Source of the DNA: Aquabacterium olei
GTDB taxonomy: Bacteria > Pseudomonadota > Gammaproteobacteria > Burkholderiales > Burkholderiaceae_C
Length of the DNA stretch: 64,000 nucleotides
Direction of reading: 5' to 3'
Assembly (NCBI RefSeq): GCF_003100395.1
Contig: NZ_CP029210.1
Location: 930,001 to 994,000 of the forward strand
Part shown: positions 52,825 through 63,778 of the stretch, one piece after another
Layout of the letters: every line of letters begins with the position of its first letter
Numbering within the stretch: position 1 is the stretch's first letter
Position numbers and translations under genes: made by a program
The notes under the pieces: model-generated
Databases searched by the model: none
Seen by the model: only the letters and a program-made list of their open reading frames with translations
Told to the model about the DNA's origin: nothing

Positions 52825-53238
52825 ATGCGCGTGCTTGCCTACCTCTGGGCGCTGCCCACCACGCTGGTGGGCGCCGTGCTGGCGCTGGTGTGCGTGGCGT
52901 TCGGTGCCCGGGCGCGATGGGTGCAGGGCGCGTGCGAGGTCCATGGCGGAGGGATCGGGCGTCTCGTGGCCCGCGCACCGGCGCCGTTCGGCTTCAGCGC
53001 GATCACGCTGGGCCACGTTATCCTGGGCGTCAGTGCCGCCGAACTGCGCCGTGTGCGCCGCCATGAGCATGTTCACGTGCGCCAGGCCGAGGTGTGGGGG
53101 CCGTTCTTCCTGCCTGCCTATGTGCTGGCCAGCCTGTGGCAGGGGCTGCGTGGCCGGCGCATGTACCTCGACAACCCCTTCGAGCGGCAGGCCTATCGCG
53201 CAGAAAGCCGGCCAGACAGGAAGAGCGCACCACCGTAG
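52825..53238 (+). CDS. Hypothetical membrane protein with HExxH motif
   Basis: A 137-residue protein: two hydrophobic segments near the N-terminus (LPTTLVGAVLALVCVAFG; FSAITLGHVILGV), then RRHEHVHVRQAEVWGPFFLPAYVLASLW, in which H-E-H-V-H fits the HExxH zinc-binding motif of metallopeptidases, and a final YLDNPFERQAY. Proteins with this RHExVHxxQ block are widespread in proteobacteria and uncharacterised. Peptidase activity is unproven. ATG 52825, five bases after the preceding gene. Confidence 0.75.
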   Translation: MRVLAYLWALPTTLVGAVLALVCVAFGARARWVQGACEVHGGGIGRLVARAPAPFGFSAITLGHVILGVSAAELRRVRRHEHVHVRQAEVWGPFFLPAYVLASLWQGLRGRRMYLDNPFERQAYRAESRPDRKSAPP

Positions 53239-53273
53239 AATGGGCCGATCGCAGTTCCTCATCGCCCCTTTTT

Positions 53274-53444
53274 ATGAAGCACGCCAGCATCGTTTTCGCC
53301 CTGTGCACCGCCGTGGTCGCCCTCAATGGCTGCGCCGTCTACACGCCCAATGCCGCGGTCGTGGTCGACCCGCGTGGCGTGGTGGTGCCGGCAGGGCAGG
53401 GGCACCACTGCCCCCCGGGCCAGGCCAAGAAGGGCAACTGCTGA
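53274..53444 (+). CDS. Small lipoprotein
   Basis: A 56-residue protein with a lipoprotein signal (VFALCTAVVALNGC; lipobox LNGC at residues 17-20) and a short mature part with GHHCPPGQAKKGNC. Members of this small class are common and uncharacterised. The ATG at 53274 follows a T-rich stretch and lacks a strong ribosome site. It is followed by a strong bidirectional terminator. Confidence 0.75.
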   Translation: MKHASIVFALCTAVVALNGCAVYTPNAAVVVDPRGVVVPAGQGHHCPPGQAKKGNC

Positions 53445-53465
53445 GCAGGCGCTCGGCAAGCCAAC

Positions 53466-53493
53466 AAAAAGGGCTCCCGCGGGAGCCCTTTGT
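53466..53493. terminator. Bidirectional intrinsic terminator
   Basis: GGGCTCCC-GC-GGGAGCCC (53471-53488) is a perfect 8-bp stem with AAAAA before and TTTGTCTT after, so it can end both the small lipoprotein transcript and the convergent aminotransferase transcript. Confidence 0.88.
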
Positions 53494-53536
53494 CTTGCTG
53501 TGAAGGCGGCCTCGTCAGGCCGCCCACGCAGCCGAT

Positions 53537-54736
53537 TTACATCACGGCCTTGATGGCAGCGGCCACAGCCTTGAGGTTACCGGTGTTCAGCGCGGCCACG
53601 CAGATGCGGCCCGAGTCGACACCGTAGATGCCGAATTCGGAGCGCAGACGCTGCATCTGGGCGGCGTTCAGGCCGGAGTAGCTGAACATGCCCTTCTGGC
53701 GGGTGATGTAGCTCAGGTCGCCCTGCACGCCGGCGGCGGTCAGTTCGTTGACCAGGGCCGTGCGCATCAGCTTGATGCGGTCGCGCATGCCGGCCAGCTC
53801 GTCTTCCCACATGGCGCGCAGCTCGGGCGTGCTCAGCACGGTGGCCACCACCTGGGCGCCGTGCGTCGGCGGGTTGGAGTAGTTGGTGCGGATCACGCGC
53901 TTGAGCTGGCTCAGCACGCGGGCGCACTCTTCGGCGGTTTCGCTCACGATGCTCAGGGCGCCGACGCGCTCGCCGTACAGCGAGAAGCTCTTCGAGAACG
54001 AGGTGGACACGAAGAAGCTCAGGCCGGCTTCCAGGAACTTCAGCACCACGGCGCCGTCTTCGGCGATGCCATTGCCGAAGCCCTGGTAGGCCATGTCGAG
54101 GAAGGCGACCAGGCCCTGGGCCTTGACCACGTTGATGACTTCATCCCACTGGGCGTCGGTCAGGTCGTAGCCGGTCGGGTTGTGGCAGCAGGCGTGCAGC
54201 ACGACGATGGTGCCGGCGGGCGAAGCCTTCAGCTTGGCCAGCATGCCGTCGAAGTTGATGCCGCGGTTGGCCGCGTCGTAGTACGGGTAGGTATCGACCG
54301 GGAAGCCGGCCGATTCGAACAGGGCGCGGTGGTTTTCCCAGCTCGGGTCCGAGATCAGGACGGTGGCATTGGGTTGCAGGCGCTTGAGGAAGTCGGCGCC
54401 CAGCTTCAGGCCGCCTGTGCCGCCAATGGCCTGGGCCGTGGCGATGCGGCCGCCCTTGACGGCGGGGTGCTCGGCACCGAACACCAGGCCTTGCACGGCC
54501 TTGTCATACGCAGCAATGCCGTCGATGGGCAGGTAGCCGCGGGGCTTCAGGGTCTCGGACATCTGCTTCTCAGCAGCGGCCACGCACTTCAGCAGGGGCA
54601 GCTTGCCCTGATCGTCCGTGTAAACGCCCACACCCAGGTTCACCTTGTTGGGGTTGGTGTCGGCATTGAATTGTTCGTTGAGGCCCAGGATGGGGTCACG
54701 GGGAGCCATTTCAACGGAAGCGAACAACGAGGCCAT
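53537..54736 (-). CDS. tyrB: Aromatic/aspartate aminotransferase
   Basis: A 399-residue class I aminotransferase. Pyridoxal phosphate would bind Lys249 in STSFSKSFSLYGERVG; ACCHNPTGYDLT and DMAYQGFGNG are the family motifs, and the substrate-carboxylate Arg lies in SGRICVA near the C-terminus. The enterobacterial AspC/TyrB subgroup (Ia gamma) is clear from the N-terminal ADTNPNKVNLGVGVYTDDQG; telling aromatic from aspartate preference by sequence alone is uncertain. ATG 54734-54736. Divergent from uvrB. Confidence 0.93.
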   Translation of the reverse strand: MASLFASVEMAPRDPILGLNEQFNADTNPNKVNLGVGVYTDDQGKLPLLKCVAAAEKQMSETLKPRGYLPIDGIAAYDKAVQGLVFGAEHPAVKGGRIATAQAIGGTGGLKLGADFLKRLQPNATVLISDPSWENHRALFESAGFPVDTYPYYDAANRGINFDGMLAKLKASPAGTIVVLHACCHNPTGYDLTDAQWDEVINVVKAQGLVAFLDMAYQGFGNGIAEDGAVVLKFLEAGLSFFVSTSFSKSFSLYGERVGALSIVSETAEECARVLSQLKRVIRTNYSNPPTHGAQVVATVLSTPELRAMWEDELAGMRDRIKLMRTALVNELTAAGVQGDLSYITRQKGMFSYSGLNAAQMQRLRSEFGIYGVDSGRICVAALNTGNLKAVAAAIKAVM

Positions 54737-54854
54737 GCAAGCAGTCTCCGGTCGGTTGCGGTAATCTGAAGGGTCTTGTCCCGAGGCTTGTGGCCACCTC
54801 TGTAACGAAAGAGGAATCGGGCAAACCCTTTATTTTATTCCCACTGTGGCCCTC

Positions 54855-57008
<2,154 letters not shown>

Positions 57009-57037
57009 TCTGTCCGGAAGACAGGGCTGTCTCGGCG

Positions 57038-57077
57038 CTGTCATGAAACCATCACCGGGGTGTCACCCAGCGTTCAT
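57038..57077 (+). promoter_or_regulatory. Pho box: four 7-bp repeats at 11-bp spacing
   Basis: CTGTCAT (57038), CCATCAC (57049), GTGTCAC (57060) and CGTTCAT (57071) are spaced exactly 11 bases apart and match the PhoB half-site CTGTCAY at 7, 5, 6 and 5 of 7 bases. The array ends 46 bases before the start of the PhoX-family gene. It indicates PhoB binding and induction under phosphate limitation. Confidence 0.72.
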
Positions 57078-57123
57078 GTGGGCTCACTAATCTGCGGACT
57101 CCTCATCGTAGTAACCCGCAGTC

Positions 57124-59346
57124 ATGAACAAGCGAACCGACCTGTCCGTCCCCGATTTCGACAACGAAGACTCCAACACCTCGAACAACCCGACGTTCGA
57201 TGCCGTGCTTCAGGCGCGCCTGAGCCGCCGCAGCATCCTGCGTGGCAGCCTCGGCACGGCGATGACGGCGGCCTTCGGTGGCCTGTCGCTCACCGCGTGC
57301 GGTGGCGGCGGTGACGACACCCCGGCGGCGACCACGCCGGCCGGTTCCACGGAGCGCCTGCTCGCGTTCGGCGCCGTGGCCAAGACCCTGGCCGACACCG
57401 TGACCGTGCCGGCCGGCTACACCGCCACCGTGGTGCTGGCCACGGGCGACCGCCTGTTCTCGGATGTGTCCGCCTACACCGACGATGGCCTGAACACCCG
57501 CTACGACCGCCGCAGCGGCGACTGCCACGACGGCATGGAGTACTTCGGCCTGTCGGCCGCCGGTGCGCCGGATGCCAACAGCAGCGACCGTTGTCTGCTG
57601 GGGATGAACCACGAGTACATCACCCCGCTGTTCCTGCACGCCAATGGCCCGACCGCCGGCGCCAACCGCGTGGCCTCCGAAGTGGACATCGAAGTCGATG
57701 CCCATGGCGTGGCCATCACCGAGTTCAAGAAGACCAATGGCAAGTTCGCCCTGGTGCTGGATTCGGCTTTCAACCGCCGCATCACCGGCCTGACCGAGAT
57801 CGAGATCGCCGGGCCGGCCCGTGGCAATGCCAAGCTGGTGACGAAGTTCTCGGCCGATGGCACCAAGACCCGCGGCACGCTGAACAACTGTGGCACCGGC
57901 AAGACCCCGTGGGGCACGCTGCTGACCGGTGAAGAAAACTGGTCGGGCTACTTCAAGCGCACCGCGGGCGACGCCGCCAACCGCGCCACGGTGCTGGGCG
58001 CAGACGCCAACGTGGCACTCAACCGCTATGGCCGTGGCGAAGGTGCCAGCCGCTACAACTGGGAAACCGCCGGCGCGGATGACAAGTACGCCCGCTGGGA
58101 CATGACGCTGAACACGGCCGTGGCCGCGGACGGCAGCCAAGACTACCGCTTCGAGATCAATGGTCAGGGCTACATGACCGAGATCGATCCGTACAGCGCC
58201 ACCTCGGTGATCAAGAAACGCACCGCGCTGGGCCGCTTCGCCCACGAAAGCGCGGCCTTCTCGAACCCCGTGGTGGGCAAGCCGCTGGCCGTCTACATGG
58301 GCGACGATTCGCGTGGCGAGTATGTCTACAAGTTCGTGAGCACGGCCACCTGGTCTGCTGCCGATGCCAACCCCGCCAACCGCGTGGCCACCGGCGACAA
58401 GTACCTAGACAGCGGCAAGCTGTACGTGGCCAAGTTCAACAGTGATGGTTCGGGCGACTGGGTCGAGCTGAGCCTGAACAACCCGACGGTGGCCGGCTAC
58501 ACCACCTACGTCTTCGATGACGAGGGCGATGTCGCCATCCACAGCCGCCTGGCGGCCGACGCCGTGGGCGCAACCAAGATGGACCGCCCCGAATGGTGTG
58601 GCACCCACCCGACCACGGGCGAGGTGTACTTCACCATGACCAACAACAGCAACCGCCGTGTCAGCCCCACCGGCAGCCAGATTGGCGTGGACGCCGCCAA
58701 CCCGCGCGGTTATACCGACATCAAGGGCGTCAGCACCACCCAGTCGGGCAACGTCAACGGCCACATCGTGCGCATCAAAGAGACCGGCGGCGAGCCGGGC
58801 GCGCTCACCTTCACGTGGGACGTCTACCTGTTCGGCGCCGAATCGGCCGCCTCGCCCACGCTGATCAACCTGTCGAGCCTGACCGACGACCAGGACTTCT
58901 CCAGCCCGGACGGCCTGGTGTTCAGCAAGGCCACCGGCATCTGCTGGATCCAGACCGACGACGGCGCCTACACCGACGTCACGAACTGCATGATGCTGGC
59001 CGGCGTGCCGGGCACGGTGGGCGACGGCAGCAATGTGACGTTGAACTACGGCGCAACCTCGGTCACCACCAAGGTGGGCAAGAAGCCGACCGAGTCGACG
59101 CTGAAGCGCTTCCTGGTGGGGCCGTCGCAGTGCGAGATCACCGGCCTGGCTGAAACGCCGGATGGCAAGGTGATGTTCATCAACGTGCAGCACCCGGGTG
59201 AGGACACCAGCGACGTGACCAACCGCGCCGGCTACACCAGCCACTGGCCGGGCAACGCCGGGTACGGTGCCGGTGGCAACGTGGCCCGTCCGCGTTCGGC
59301 CACGGTGATGATCACCAAGGACGACGGCGGCCGCATCGGCAGCTGA
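57124..59346 (+). CDS. PhoX-family phosphatase, Tat-exported
   Basis: A 740-residue PhoX/DUF839 protein. The Tat signal is LSRRSILRGSLG with a hydrophobic run that ends in LTACGGGG, so it may also be lipid-modified. Family motifs: CLLGMNHEYITP, NNCGTGKTPWGTLLTGEENW, MGDDSRGEYVYKFVS, and a C-terminal INVQHPGEDTSDVTNR segment. It should hydrolyse phosphomonoesters outside the cytoplasm. Only moderately similar to the other PhoX-like protein in this window (42.8 kb). The Pho box upstream supports control by phosphate. Confidence 0.93.
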   Translation: MNKRTDLSVPDFDNEDSNTSNNPTFDAVLQARLSRRSILRGSLGTAMTAAFGGLSLTACGGGGDDTPAATTPAGSTERLLAFGAVAKTLADTVTVPAGYTATVVLATGDRLFSDVSAYTDDGLNTRYDRRSGDCHDGMEYFGLSAAGAPDANSSDRCLLGMNHEYITPLFLHANGPTAGANRVASEVDIEVDAHGVAITEFKKTNGKFALVLDSAFNRRITGLTEIEIAGPARGNAKLVTKFSADGTKTRGTLNNCGTGKTPWGTLLTGEENWSGYFKRTAGDAANRATVLGADANVALNRYGRGEGASRYNWETAGADDKYARWDMTLNTAVAADGSQDYRFEINGQGYMTEIDPYSATSVIKKRTALGRFAHESAAFSNPVVGKPLAVYMGDDSRGEYVYKFVSTATWSAADANPANRVATGDKYLDSGKLYVAKFNSDGSGDWVELSLNNPTVAGYTTYVFDDEGDVAIHSRLAADAVGATKMDRPEWCGTHPTTGEVYFTMTNNSNRRVSPTGSQIGVDAANPRGYTDIKGVSTTQSGNVNGHIVRIKETGGEPGALTFTWDVYLFGAESAASPTLINLSSLTDDQDFSSPDGLVFSKATGICWIQTDDGAYTDVTNCMMLAGVPGTVGDGSNVTLNYGATSVTTKVGKKPTESTLKRFLVGPSQCEITGLAETPDGKVMFINVQHPGEDTSDVTNRAGYTSHWPGNAGYGAGGNVARPRSATVMITKDDGGRIGS

Positions 59347-59373
59347 GCCACGCGGCTGGCGCATTGAGTGAAG

Positions 59374-59410
59374 AGGGCAGTGGGTGGGCGAGAGCCCGCT
59401 ACACTGCCCT
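59374..59410. promoter_or_regulatory. Nested hairpin and -10 element at start of DUF2946 gene
   Basis: AGGGCAGTG (59374-59382) pairs with CACTGCCCT (59402-59410) and an inner GGGC/GCCC stem (59386-59389, 59394-59397) adds to it; the structure ends one base before ATG 59412. Within it TACACT (59400-59405) looks like a -10 hexamer six bases before the ATG. It could be an operator or an RNA hairpin that hides the start codon, or part of a terminator for the upstream gene. Confidence 0.45.
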
Positions 59411-59411
59411 C

Positions 59412-59825
59412 ATGCGTTTGGCCCCCCCTTTGTCACTGCTGCGTCGCGCCCGCTGGCTGGCCCCGCTGGTGCTGGCGTGGGTGTGCGTGGCCGTGCTGGC
59501 GCCCACGCTGACGCGTCTGTTGCAGTCGGCGGCCGGTGTGCCCGTGTGGCAGGTGGTGTGTGGCAGCAGCGAAACTCACCAGTCGGTGCGCCTGATGCGG
59601 GTCGATGGAGGCGGCGACGAATCCCGTGCGGCCCTCTATGCGGCCCAGGACGATTGTCCGCTGTGCGGGCTCCAGCACGCGGGGTGGGCACCACCGCCCG
59701 CCGTGCTCCGTGTTCCGGTTTTGCTCGCTTCGGGCGGGCACCTGCCCGCCTTGTTCCTGCAGGCCCCGCGGCCGCTGTTCGCGTGGGCCGCGCCCTGGTC
59801 GACGGGCCCTCCCTTGCAAGCCTGA
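59412..59825 (+). CDS. DUF2946 family protein
   Basis: A 137-residue protein with an N-terminal membrane anchor (WLAPLVLAWVCVAVLAPTL), an exported middle including CPLCGL (a C-x2-C pair typical of DUF2946) and a hydrophobic Pro/Ala tail. The family is often found next to copper-related TonB receptors. It precedes the TonB-dependent receptor gene by about 145 bases on the same strand. Function unknown; a metal-linked role is inferred from the neighbours. Confidence 0.85.
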   Translation: MRLAPPLSLLRRARWLAPLVLAWVCVAVLAPTLTRLLQSAAGVPVWQVVCGSSETHQSVRLMRVDGGGDESRAALYAAQDDCPLCGLQHAGWAPPPAVLRVPVLLASGGHLPALFLQAPRPLFAWAAPWSTGPPLQA

Positions 59826-59970
59826 TGTGCGCCGCCCCGGGCGCAGATGCCCGGGCGTCTGGCGTCTGCACGCCGTCACGCCGGCTTTTGCCGTCTGCAT
59901 GACCGCGCTCGACGTGACCGCCGGCCCACGAGGGCCGTCCCGGTCCGTGGCCATCCAGCTTGCTACCACC

Positions 59971-62052
59971 ATGTCCATTGCCTCTTGCCGCATCCACGCG
60001 GCCGCTGGCAGCATCACGGCCATCTGTGCCGCCGCGCTGCTCTCCATCCAGCCCATTCGGGCGTCTGCTGCCGACCCGGCAACGCCTTCCTCGCCTTCTG
60101 CGGACCTGGCCCCGGGTGACGCCGGCTCGCTCACCCTGGGCCAGGTCGGCGTCACGGCCAGCCGACCCAGCCTGCTGTCCAGCCGGCGCCTGGCCGCGTC
60201 GGTCGACCTGGTCAACGCCGACGTGGTTCAGTCGCGCAGCGTCGACCAGTCATGGGAGTTGTTCAGCGCCGTGCCGGGCGTCATGCTCACCGAGTTCCGG
60301 CAGGGCACCACGTCCGGCAAGCCCTCCTTCCGCGGCTTCAATGGCGAAGGCAACATCAACGCCGTCAAGCTGCTGATCGATGGCATCCCGTCGAACAGCA
60401 ACGACGGCAACATGCCCTACCTCGACATGGTGTCGCCGCTGGAAATCGAGCGCATCGAGGTGGTGCGGGGCACCAACGACCCCCGCTGGGGGCTCCACGC
60501 CATTGCCGGCCACGCGCAGGTCATCACGCGTCAGGGCGGCAACGAGGGGGCTGCGCGTGTCAGCGTCGGGCAGTTTGGTGCCGGCGAGTTGCAGGTGGCC
60601 AAGGCCCTGCAGAGCGACACCGGCTGGCAGCAGAACTACTTTCTGGGCGTGCGCCGCGGCGCCGGCTACCGCGACCATGCCGAGAGCGACAAGCGCAGCT
60701 TCACGGGCAAGTGGTTCTACGAGCCCCAAGGCCTGGGCTGGCGCGCCGGGCTGGTGGCGCGAAGCCATGAAGCCCATGCCGACGAGCCCGGATACCTGAC
60801 GCGGGCGCAGCGCCTTGCGGACCGCCGGCAATCGGCTGCATGGAACGCCACCGACGACGACCTTCGACGCATGAACCAACTGAGCCTGCACGCAGAAGGC
60901 GAGGGCACCCGAGGTGTGACGTGGTCGGCACGCGCCTGGCGCAACGAACTCGACGATCGCCGCTACGTGACCTTCTCCGGCAACGTGAGCCAGCAGGAGC
61001 GGTTGGTGCAGGAAACCCACCGCGGCATGCTGGGCAGCGTCACATGGCGCGTGCACCCCCTGCTGCAGCTGGAGGCGGGGGCGCAGCGTGAATGGCAGGA
61101 CAACGCCAGCCTGCGCTTTCTCACGACGAGCCAGCAGCGCCAGAGCCAGACACGCAATCAGGCCTTCGCGCTCGACAACACCGGTGCCTACGTCCAGGCG
61201 GTGATCAAGCCCCATCCAGCGTGGACGGTGTTGCCCGCCTGGCGAGTCGATCGCTTCTCCGGCAGCCTGCGCGATGGCCTGAACGGCCGCACGCTGGGCA
61301 TCAACGACTACGGCAACATCCGGCAACCCAAACTGAGCGTGGTCTATGCGCCCGTGAAGGCGCACAGCGTGTATGCCAACTGGGGACGCACCTTCCAGAT
61401 CGGCGTGGGCGCTGCCAGCTACCTCGTGCCCCCGCGCACGACGGACCTCACGCCCTCGATCAATGAAGGCTGGGAGCTGGGCTGGAAGTTTCGCGTGGCC
61501 GACTGGCTGGAGGGACGCCTGGCAAGCTGGACGCAGATCGCCTCGGACGAGGTCTATCGCCGCTTGAACGACCCGTCCAACGACTCTGCCAACCTGGGCC
61601 GCACGCGGCGCGACGGGCAGGACCTGCAACTCAACGCCCGTGTCCAGGATCGCCTCAGTGCCTGGGCCAGCCTGACGCTGCAGCGCGCCCGCATCGTCGA
61701 CCCGGACCCCTCCGCGCCCCTGACCCGTGGCAAGGAGGTGGACCACGTGCCCCACGTGCTGGCCGCGCTGGGCGTGCGCTGGCAGCCGCGCGATGACTGG
61801 GAAGGCACCCTGGCCGCCCGGGCGCAAAGCAGCTACCACCTGGAGCAGACCAACACCCACGGCCGATACGGCCAGTTCGTGGTGGCCGACCTCCAGGTGC
61901 GCCATCGCTGGTCGCCGACGCTCACGCTGGATCTCCAGGTGAAGAACCTGTTCGATCGCCGGCACGAATACGTGTGGTGGGATGGCAGCCAGAGCCTGCA
62001 CGCGCCGGCCGATGGCCGCGCCGTGACGCTGGCCGCGCAACTGGGCTTCTGA
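59971..62052 (+). CDS. TonB-dependent outer-membrane receptor
   Basis: A 693-residue receptor. Signal peptide (ICAAALLSIQPIRASA-AD), a plug domain (LFSAVPGVMLTEFRQGTTSG; SFRGFNGEGNINAVKLLIDGIP; IERIEVVRGTNDPRWG), and a beta barrel ending in the aromatic C-terminus LAAQLGF. Neighbours (DUF2946 before, PepSY membrane protein after) suggest uptake of a metal chelate, copper or iron, though the ligand is not shown by sequence. ATG 59971 is used; upstream in-frame starts would disturb the signal peptide. The next gene starts two bases after its stop. Confidence 0.93.
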   Translation: MSIASCRIHAAAGSITAICAAALLSIQPIRASAADPATPSSPSADLAPGDAGSLTLGQVGVTASRPSLLSSRRLAASVDLVNADVVQSRSVDQSWELFSAVPGVMLTEFRQGTTSGKPSFRGFNGEGNINAVKLLIDGIPSNSNDGNMPYLDMVSPLEIERIEVVRGTNDPRWGLHAIAGHAQVITRQGGNEGAARVSVGQFGAGELQVAKALQSDTGWQQNYFLGVRRGAGYRDHAESDKRSFTGKWFYEPQGLGWRAGLVARSHEAHADEPGYLTRAQRLADRRQSAAWNATDDDLRRMNQLSLHAEGEGTRGVTWSARAWRNELDDRRYVTFSGNVSQQERLVQETHRGMLGSVTWRVHPLLQLEAGAQREWQDNASLRFLTTSQQRQSQTRNQAFALDNTGAYVQAVIKPHPAWTVLPAWRVDRFSGSLRDGLNGRTLGINDYGNIRQPKLSVVYAPVKAHSVYANWGRTFQIGVGAASYLVPPRTTDLTPSINEGWELGWKFRVADWLEGRLASWTQIASDEVYRRLNDPSNDSANLGRTRRDGQDLQLNARVQDRLSAWASLTLQRARIVDPDPSAPLTRGKEVDHVPHVLAALGVRWQPRDDWEGTLAARAQSSYHLEQTNTHGRYGQFVVADLQVRHRWSPTLTLDLQVKNLFDRRHEYVWWDGSQSLHAPADGRAVTLAAQLGF

Positions 62053-62054
62053 CC

Positions 62055-63224
62055 ATGTACGGGATGCGCAAAGGTGCGCCTGGCAATCGGGCGCGGGGGC
62101 GGTGGATGCAGATCCATCGCTGGCTGGGGCTGGCCTTGCTGGTGTTCTGGGTGCTGATCGGCTTGAGCGGCAGCGTGCTCGTGGTGTACCGCGAGCTGCT
62201 CAACGCAGGTCGACCGGTGCCGGCAGCGCACGCGCAGCCCGCACCGGTCGATCTCGACGCCGTGCTGACGACGCTGCACGCCAGCGAGCCCACGCGCGAT
62301 GGCCCCTGGCGCATCGAGTTGCCGCTGAATGCGGGCGACCCCGTGGTGGCCCGCTACCTGCAGCCCGCTGAAACCCGCGGCCAGAGCTTCGCGCCGCGCA
62401 TGGTTTGGCTGGACACCGCCGGGCAGCGCGTGCACCACACCGCCTTCTGGGGCCAGGAGCCGTGGACCTGGCTCTACGACCTGCACTACAGCCTGCTGCT
62501 CGACACGCCGGGGCGGCATGCCGTCGGTGTGCTCGGCGTGCTCATGACGGTGTCGCTGGTGAGCGGGCTGGTGCTGTGGTGGCCCCGCTCGGGGCGATGG
62601 GCCCAGGCGTGGTCGTTCAAGCGCGATGCCGCTCCGGAGCGCCGCGTGTACGACCTGCACAAGCTGGCGGGGGCCGGCGGGGCCGTGCTGTTGCTGATGC
62701 TGTGCCTGACCGGGGTGCTGTTGACCTGGCAGCGTCAGATCACGCCCTGGCTGAACCACGTGTCGCCGGTGTTCCAGCCGCCGCCGGTGCAGGTCAGCGG
62801 GCCGCCGGTGATGGCGCTGGCGCAGGCGGTGAGCGTGGCGCAGGGCGTCTTTCCCGGCGCGCAGCCTCGCTGGGTCGAGTCGGCGCCGCGTGTGGGCGGC
62901 CTGTTGCGGGTGCAGCTGTGGCAAGCCGGCGAGCCCAGCCGGCGCTTTCCGCGCACCCAGGTGTGGCTGGATGCGGCCACTGGCGAGGTCGTCGGTGTGC
63001 GAGACGGCTTGAGCGCCGGTGCCGCCGACACGCTGTTCGCCTGGCTGCACCCCCTGCACAACGGCGAAGTGGCCGGCTGGCCGGGGCGCATCCTCATCCT
63101 GCTCAGCGGGGTGCTGCCGCTGGTGCTCGGCGTGACGGGATGCTGGCGCTGGCAGCACAAACGCCGCGCCGCTGCCGTGCAGGCAGCGCGGCGCGTGCAT
63201 GGCCGCACAGCGCACACAGGCTGA
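62055..63224 (+). CDS. PepSY-associated membrane protein
   Basis: A 389-residue inner-membrane protein of the PepSY_TM family: first helix IHRWLGLALLVFWVLIGLSGSVLVVY, periplasmic PepSY-like domain, LYDLHYSLLLDTPGRHAVGVLG helix, KLAGAGGAVLLLMLCLTGVLLTW, second periplasmic region and final HPLHNGEVAGWPGRILILLSGVLPLVLGVTG. Members are often siderophore- or metal-reduction partners of TonB receptors (FhuF/FegB-like). The gene is two bases after the receptor gene, so they are co-transcribed and probably act together. Confidence 0.92.
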   Translation: MYGMRKGAPGNRARGRWMQIHRWLGLALLVFWVLIGLSGSVLVVYRELLNAGRPVPAAHAQPAPVDLDAVLTTLHASEPTRDGPWRIELPLNAGDPVVARYLQPAETRGQSFAPRMVWLDTAGQRVHHTAFWGQEPWTWLYDLHYSLLLDTPGRHAVGVLGVLMTVSLVSGLVLWWPRSGRWAQAWSFKRDAAPERRVYDLHKLAGAGGAVLLLMLCLTGVLLTWQRQITPWLNHVSPVFQPPPVQVSGPPVMALAQAVSVAQGVFPGAQPRWVESAPRVGGLLRVQLWQAGEPSRRFPRTQVWLDAATGEVVGVRDGLSAGAADTLFAWLHPLHNGEVAGWPGRILILLSGVLPLVLGVTGCWRWQHKRRAAAVQAARRVHGRTAHTG

Positions 63225-63314
63225 GATTGTGCGAGGTGAAGCGCGGGCGTACAGTCGTCCTCCGGTCGTGGCCCGTCGCGGTGACGGGCCAGCCGTTCAG
63301 GCAGGAGTTCCATC

Positions 63315-63572
63315 ATGGACAAGCAACTGCATCGCCTGGACACCCTGTGTGCCCGCGACCCGCAAGGACGTCTGCACACGGTGCATGCCTTTGAACACCT
63401 CGTCAGGCTGCCGGTCGGCTCGGACCCGTTCGGGCAATGGGAGCCGACCGGGCTGGTCGAGTTCCGGCTCGCCAACGGGGAGCGGCTCGACATGCCCGAG
63501 GAGGGTGTGTTCGTGGCACCTGGCCGTGACCTGCGTCTGACGCGCGTCGAGCGCGCACAGCAGGCGGCCTGA
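63315..63572 (+). CDS. Small hypothetical protein
   Basis: An 85-residue acidic cytoplasmic protein I do not recognise. The sequence (LDTLCARDPQGRLHTVHAFEHLVRLP; FRLANGERLDMPEEGVFVAPG) looks like a small beta-rich fold. ATG 63315 follows GGAG seven bases upstream. Alone between the PepSY gene and iscR. Confidence 0.72.
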   Translation: MDKQLHRLDTLCARDPQGRLHTVHAFEHLVRLPVGSDPFGQWEPTGLVEFRLANGERLDMPEEGVFVAPGRDLRLTRVERAQQAA

Positions 63573-63725
63573 CCTCGGCTTGCCGCGCTTTGCGCGGCCG
63601 GTGGCCATGCGGGCCGCCAACCCGTGGTCACAATGGGTCACGTGAACCGACCCACGACCGCTTGCTGTTTTCGCGGGATCGTCATTTGCTGGCGCTCAGG
63701 GGGTACCTGACCCGTACGACCCTCA

Positions 63726-63749
63726 TTGACCAAGACTATCAGGGCGATT
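63726..63749 (+). promoter_or_regulatory. Second possible IscR site
   Basis: TTGACCAAGACTATCAGGG around 63726-63744 shares its first eight bases with the main IscR-type site 57 bases downstream, but the second half matches poorly. It could be a weaker operator, as two sites precede iscR in E. coli. Confidence 0.35.
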
Positions 63750-63778
63750 GAGGCCATTGCTGGGGTAACCCCGGACGT

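Noticed and set aside
53471..53488. 18-base perfect palindrome as possible operator
   Set aside because: A5 before and T-rich after, between convergent genes: a bidirectional terminator explains it.
54737..54854. LexA (SOS) box before uvrB
   Set aside because: No CTGT-N8-ACAG sequence is present; only a weak CCTCT/AGAGG dyad, which is not a LexA site.
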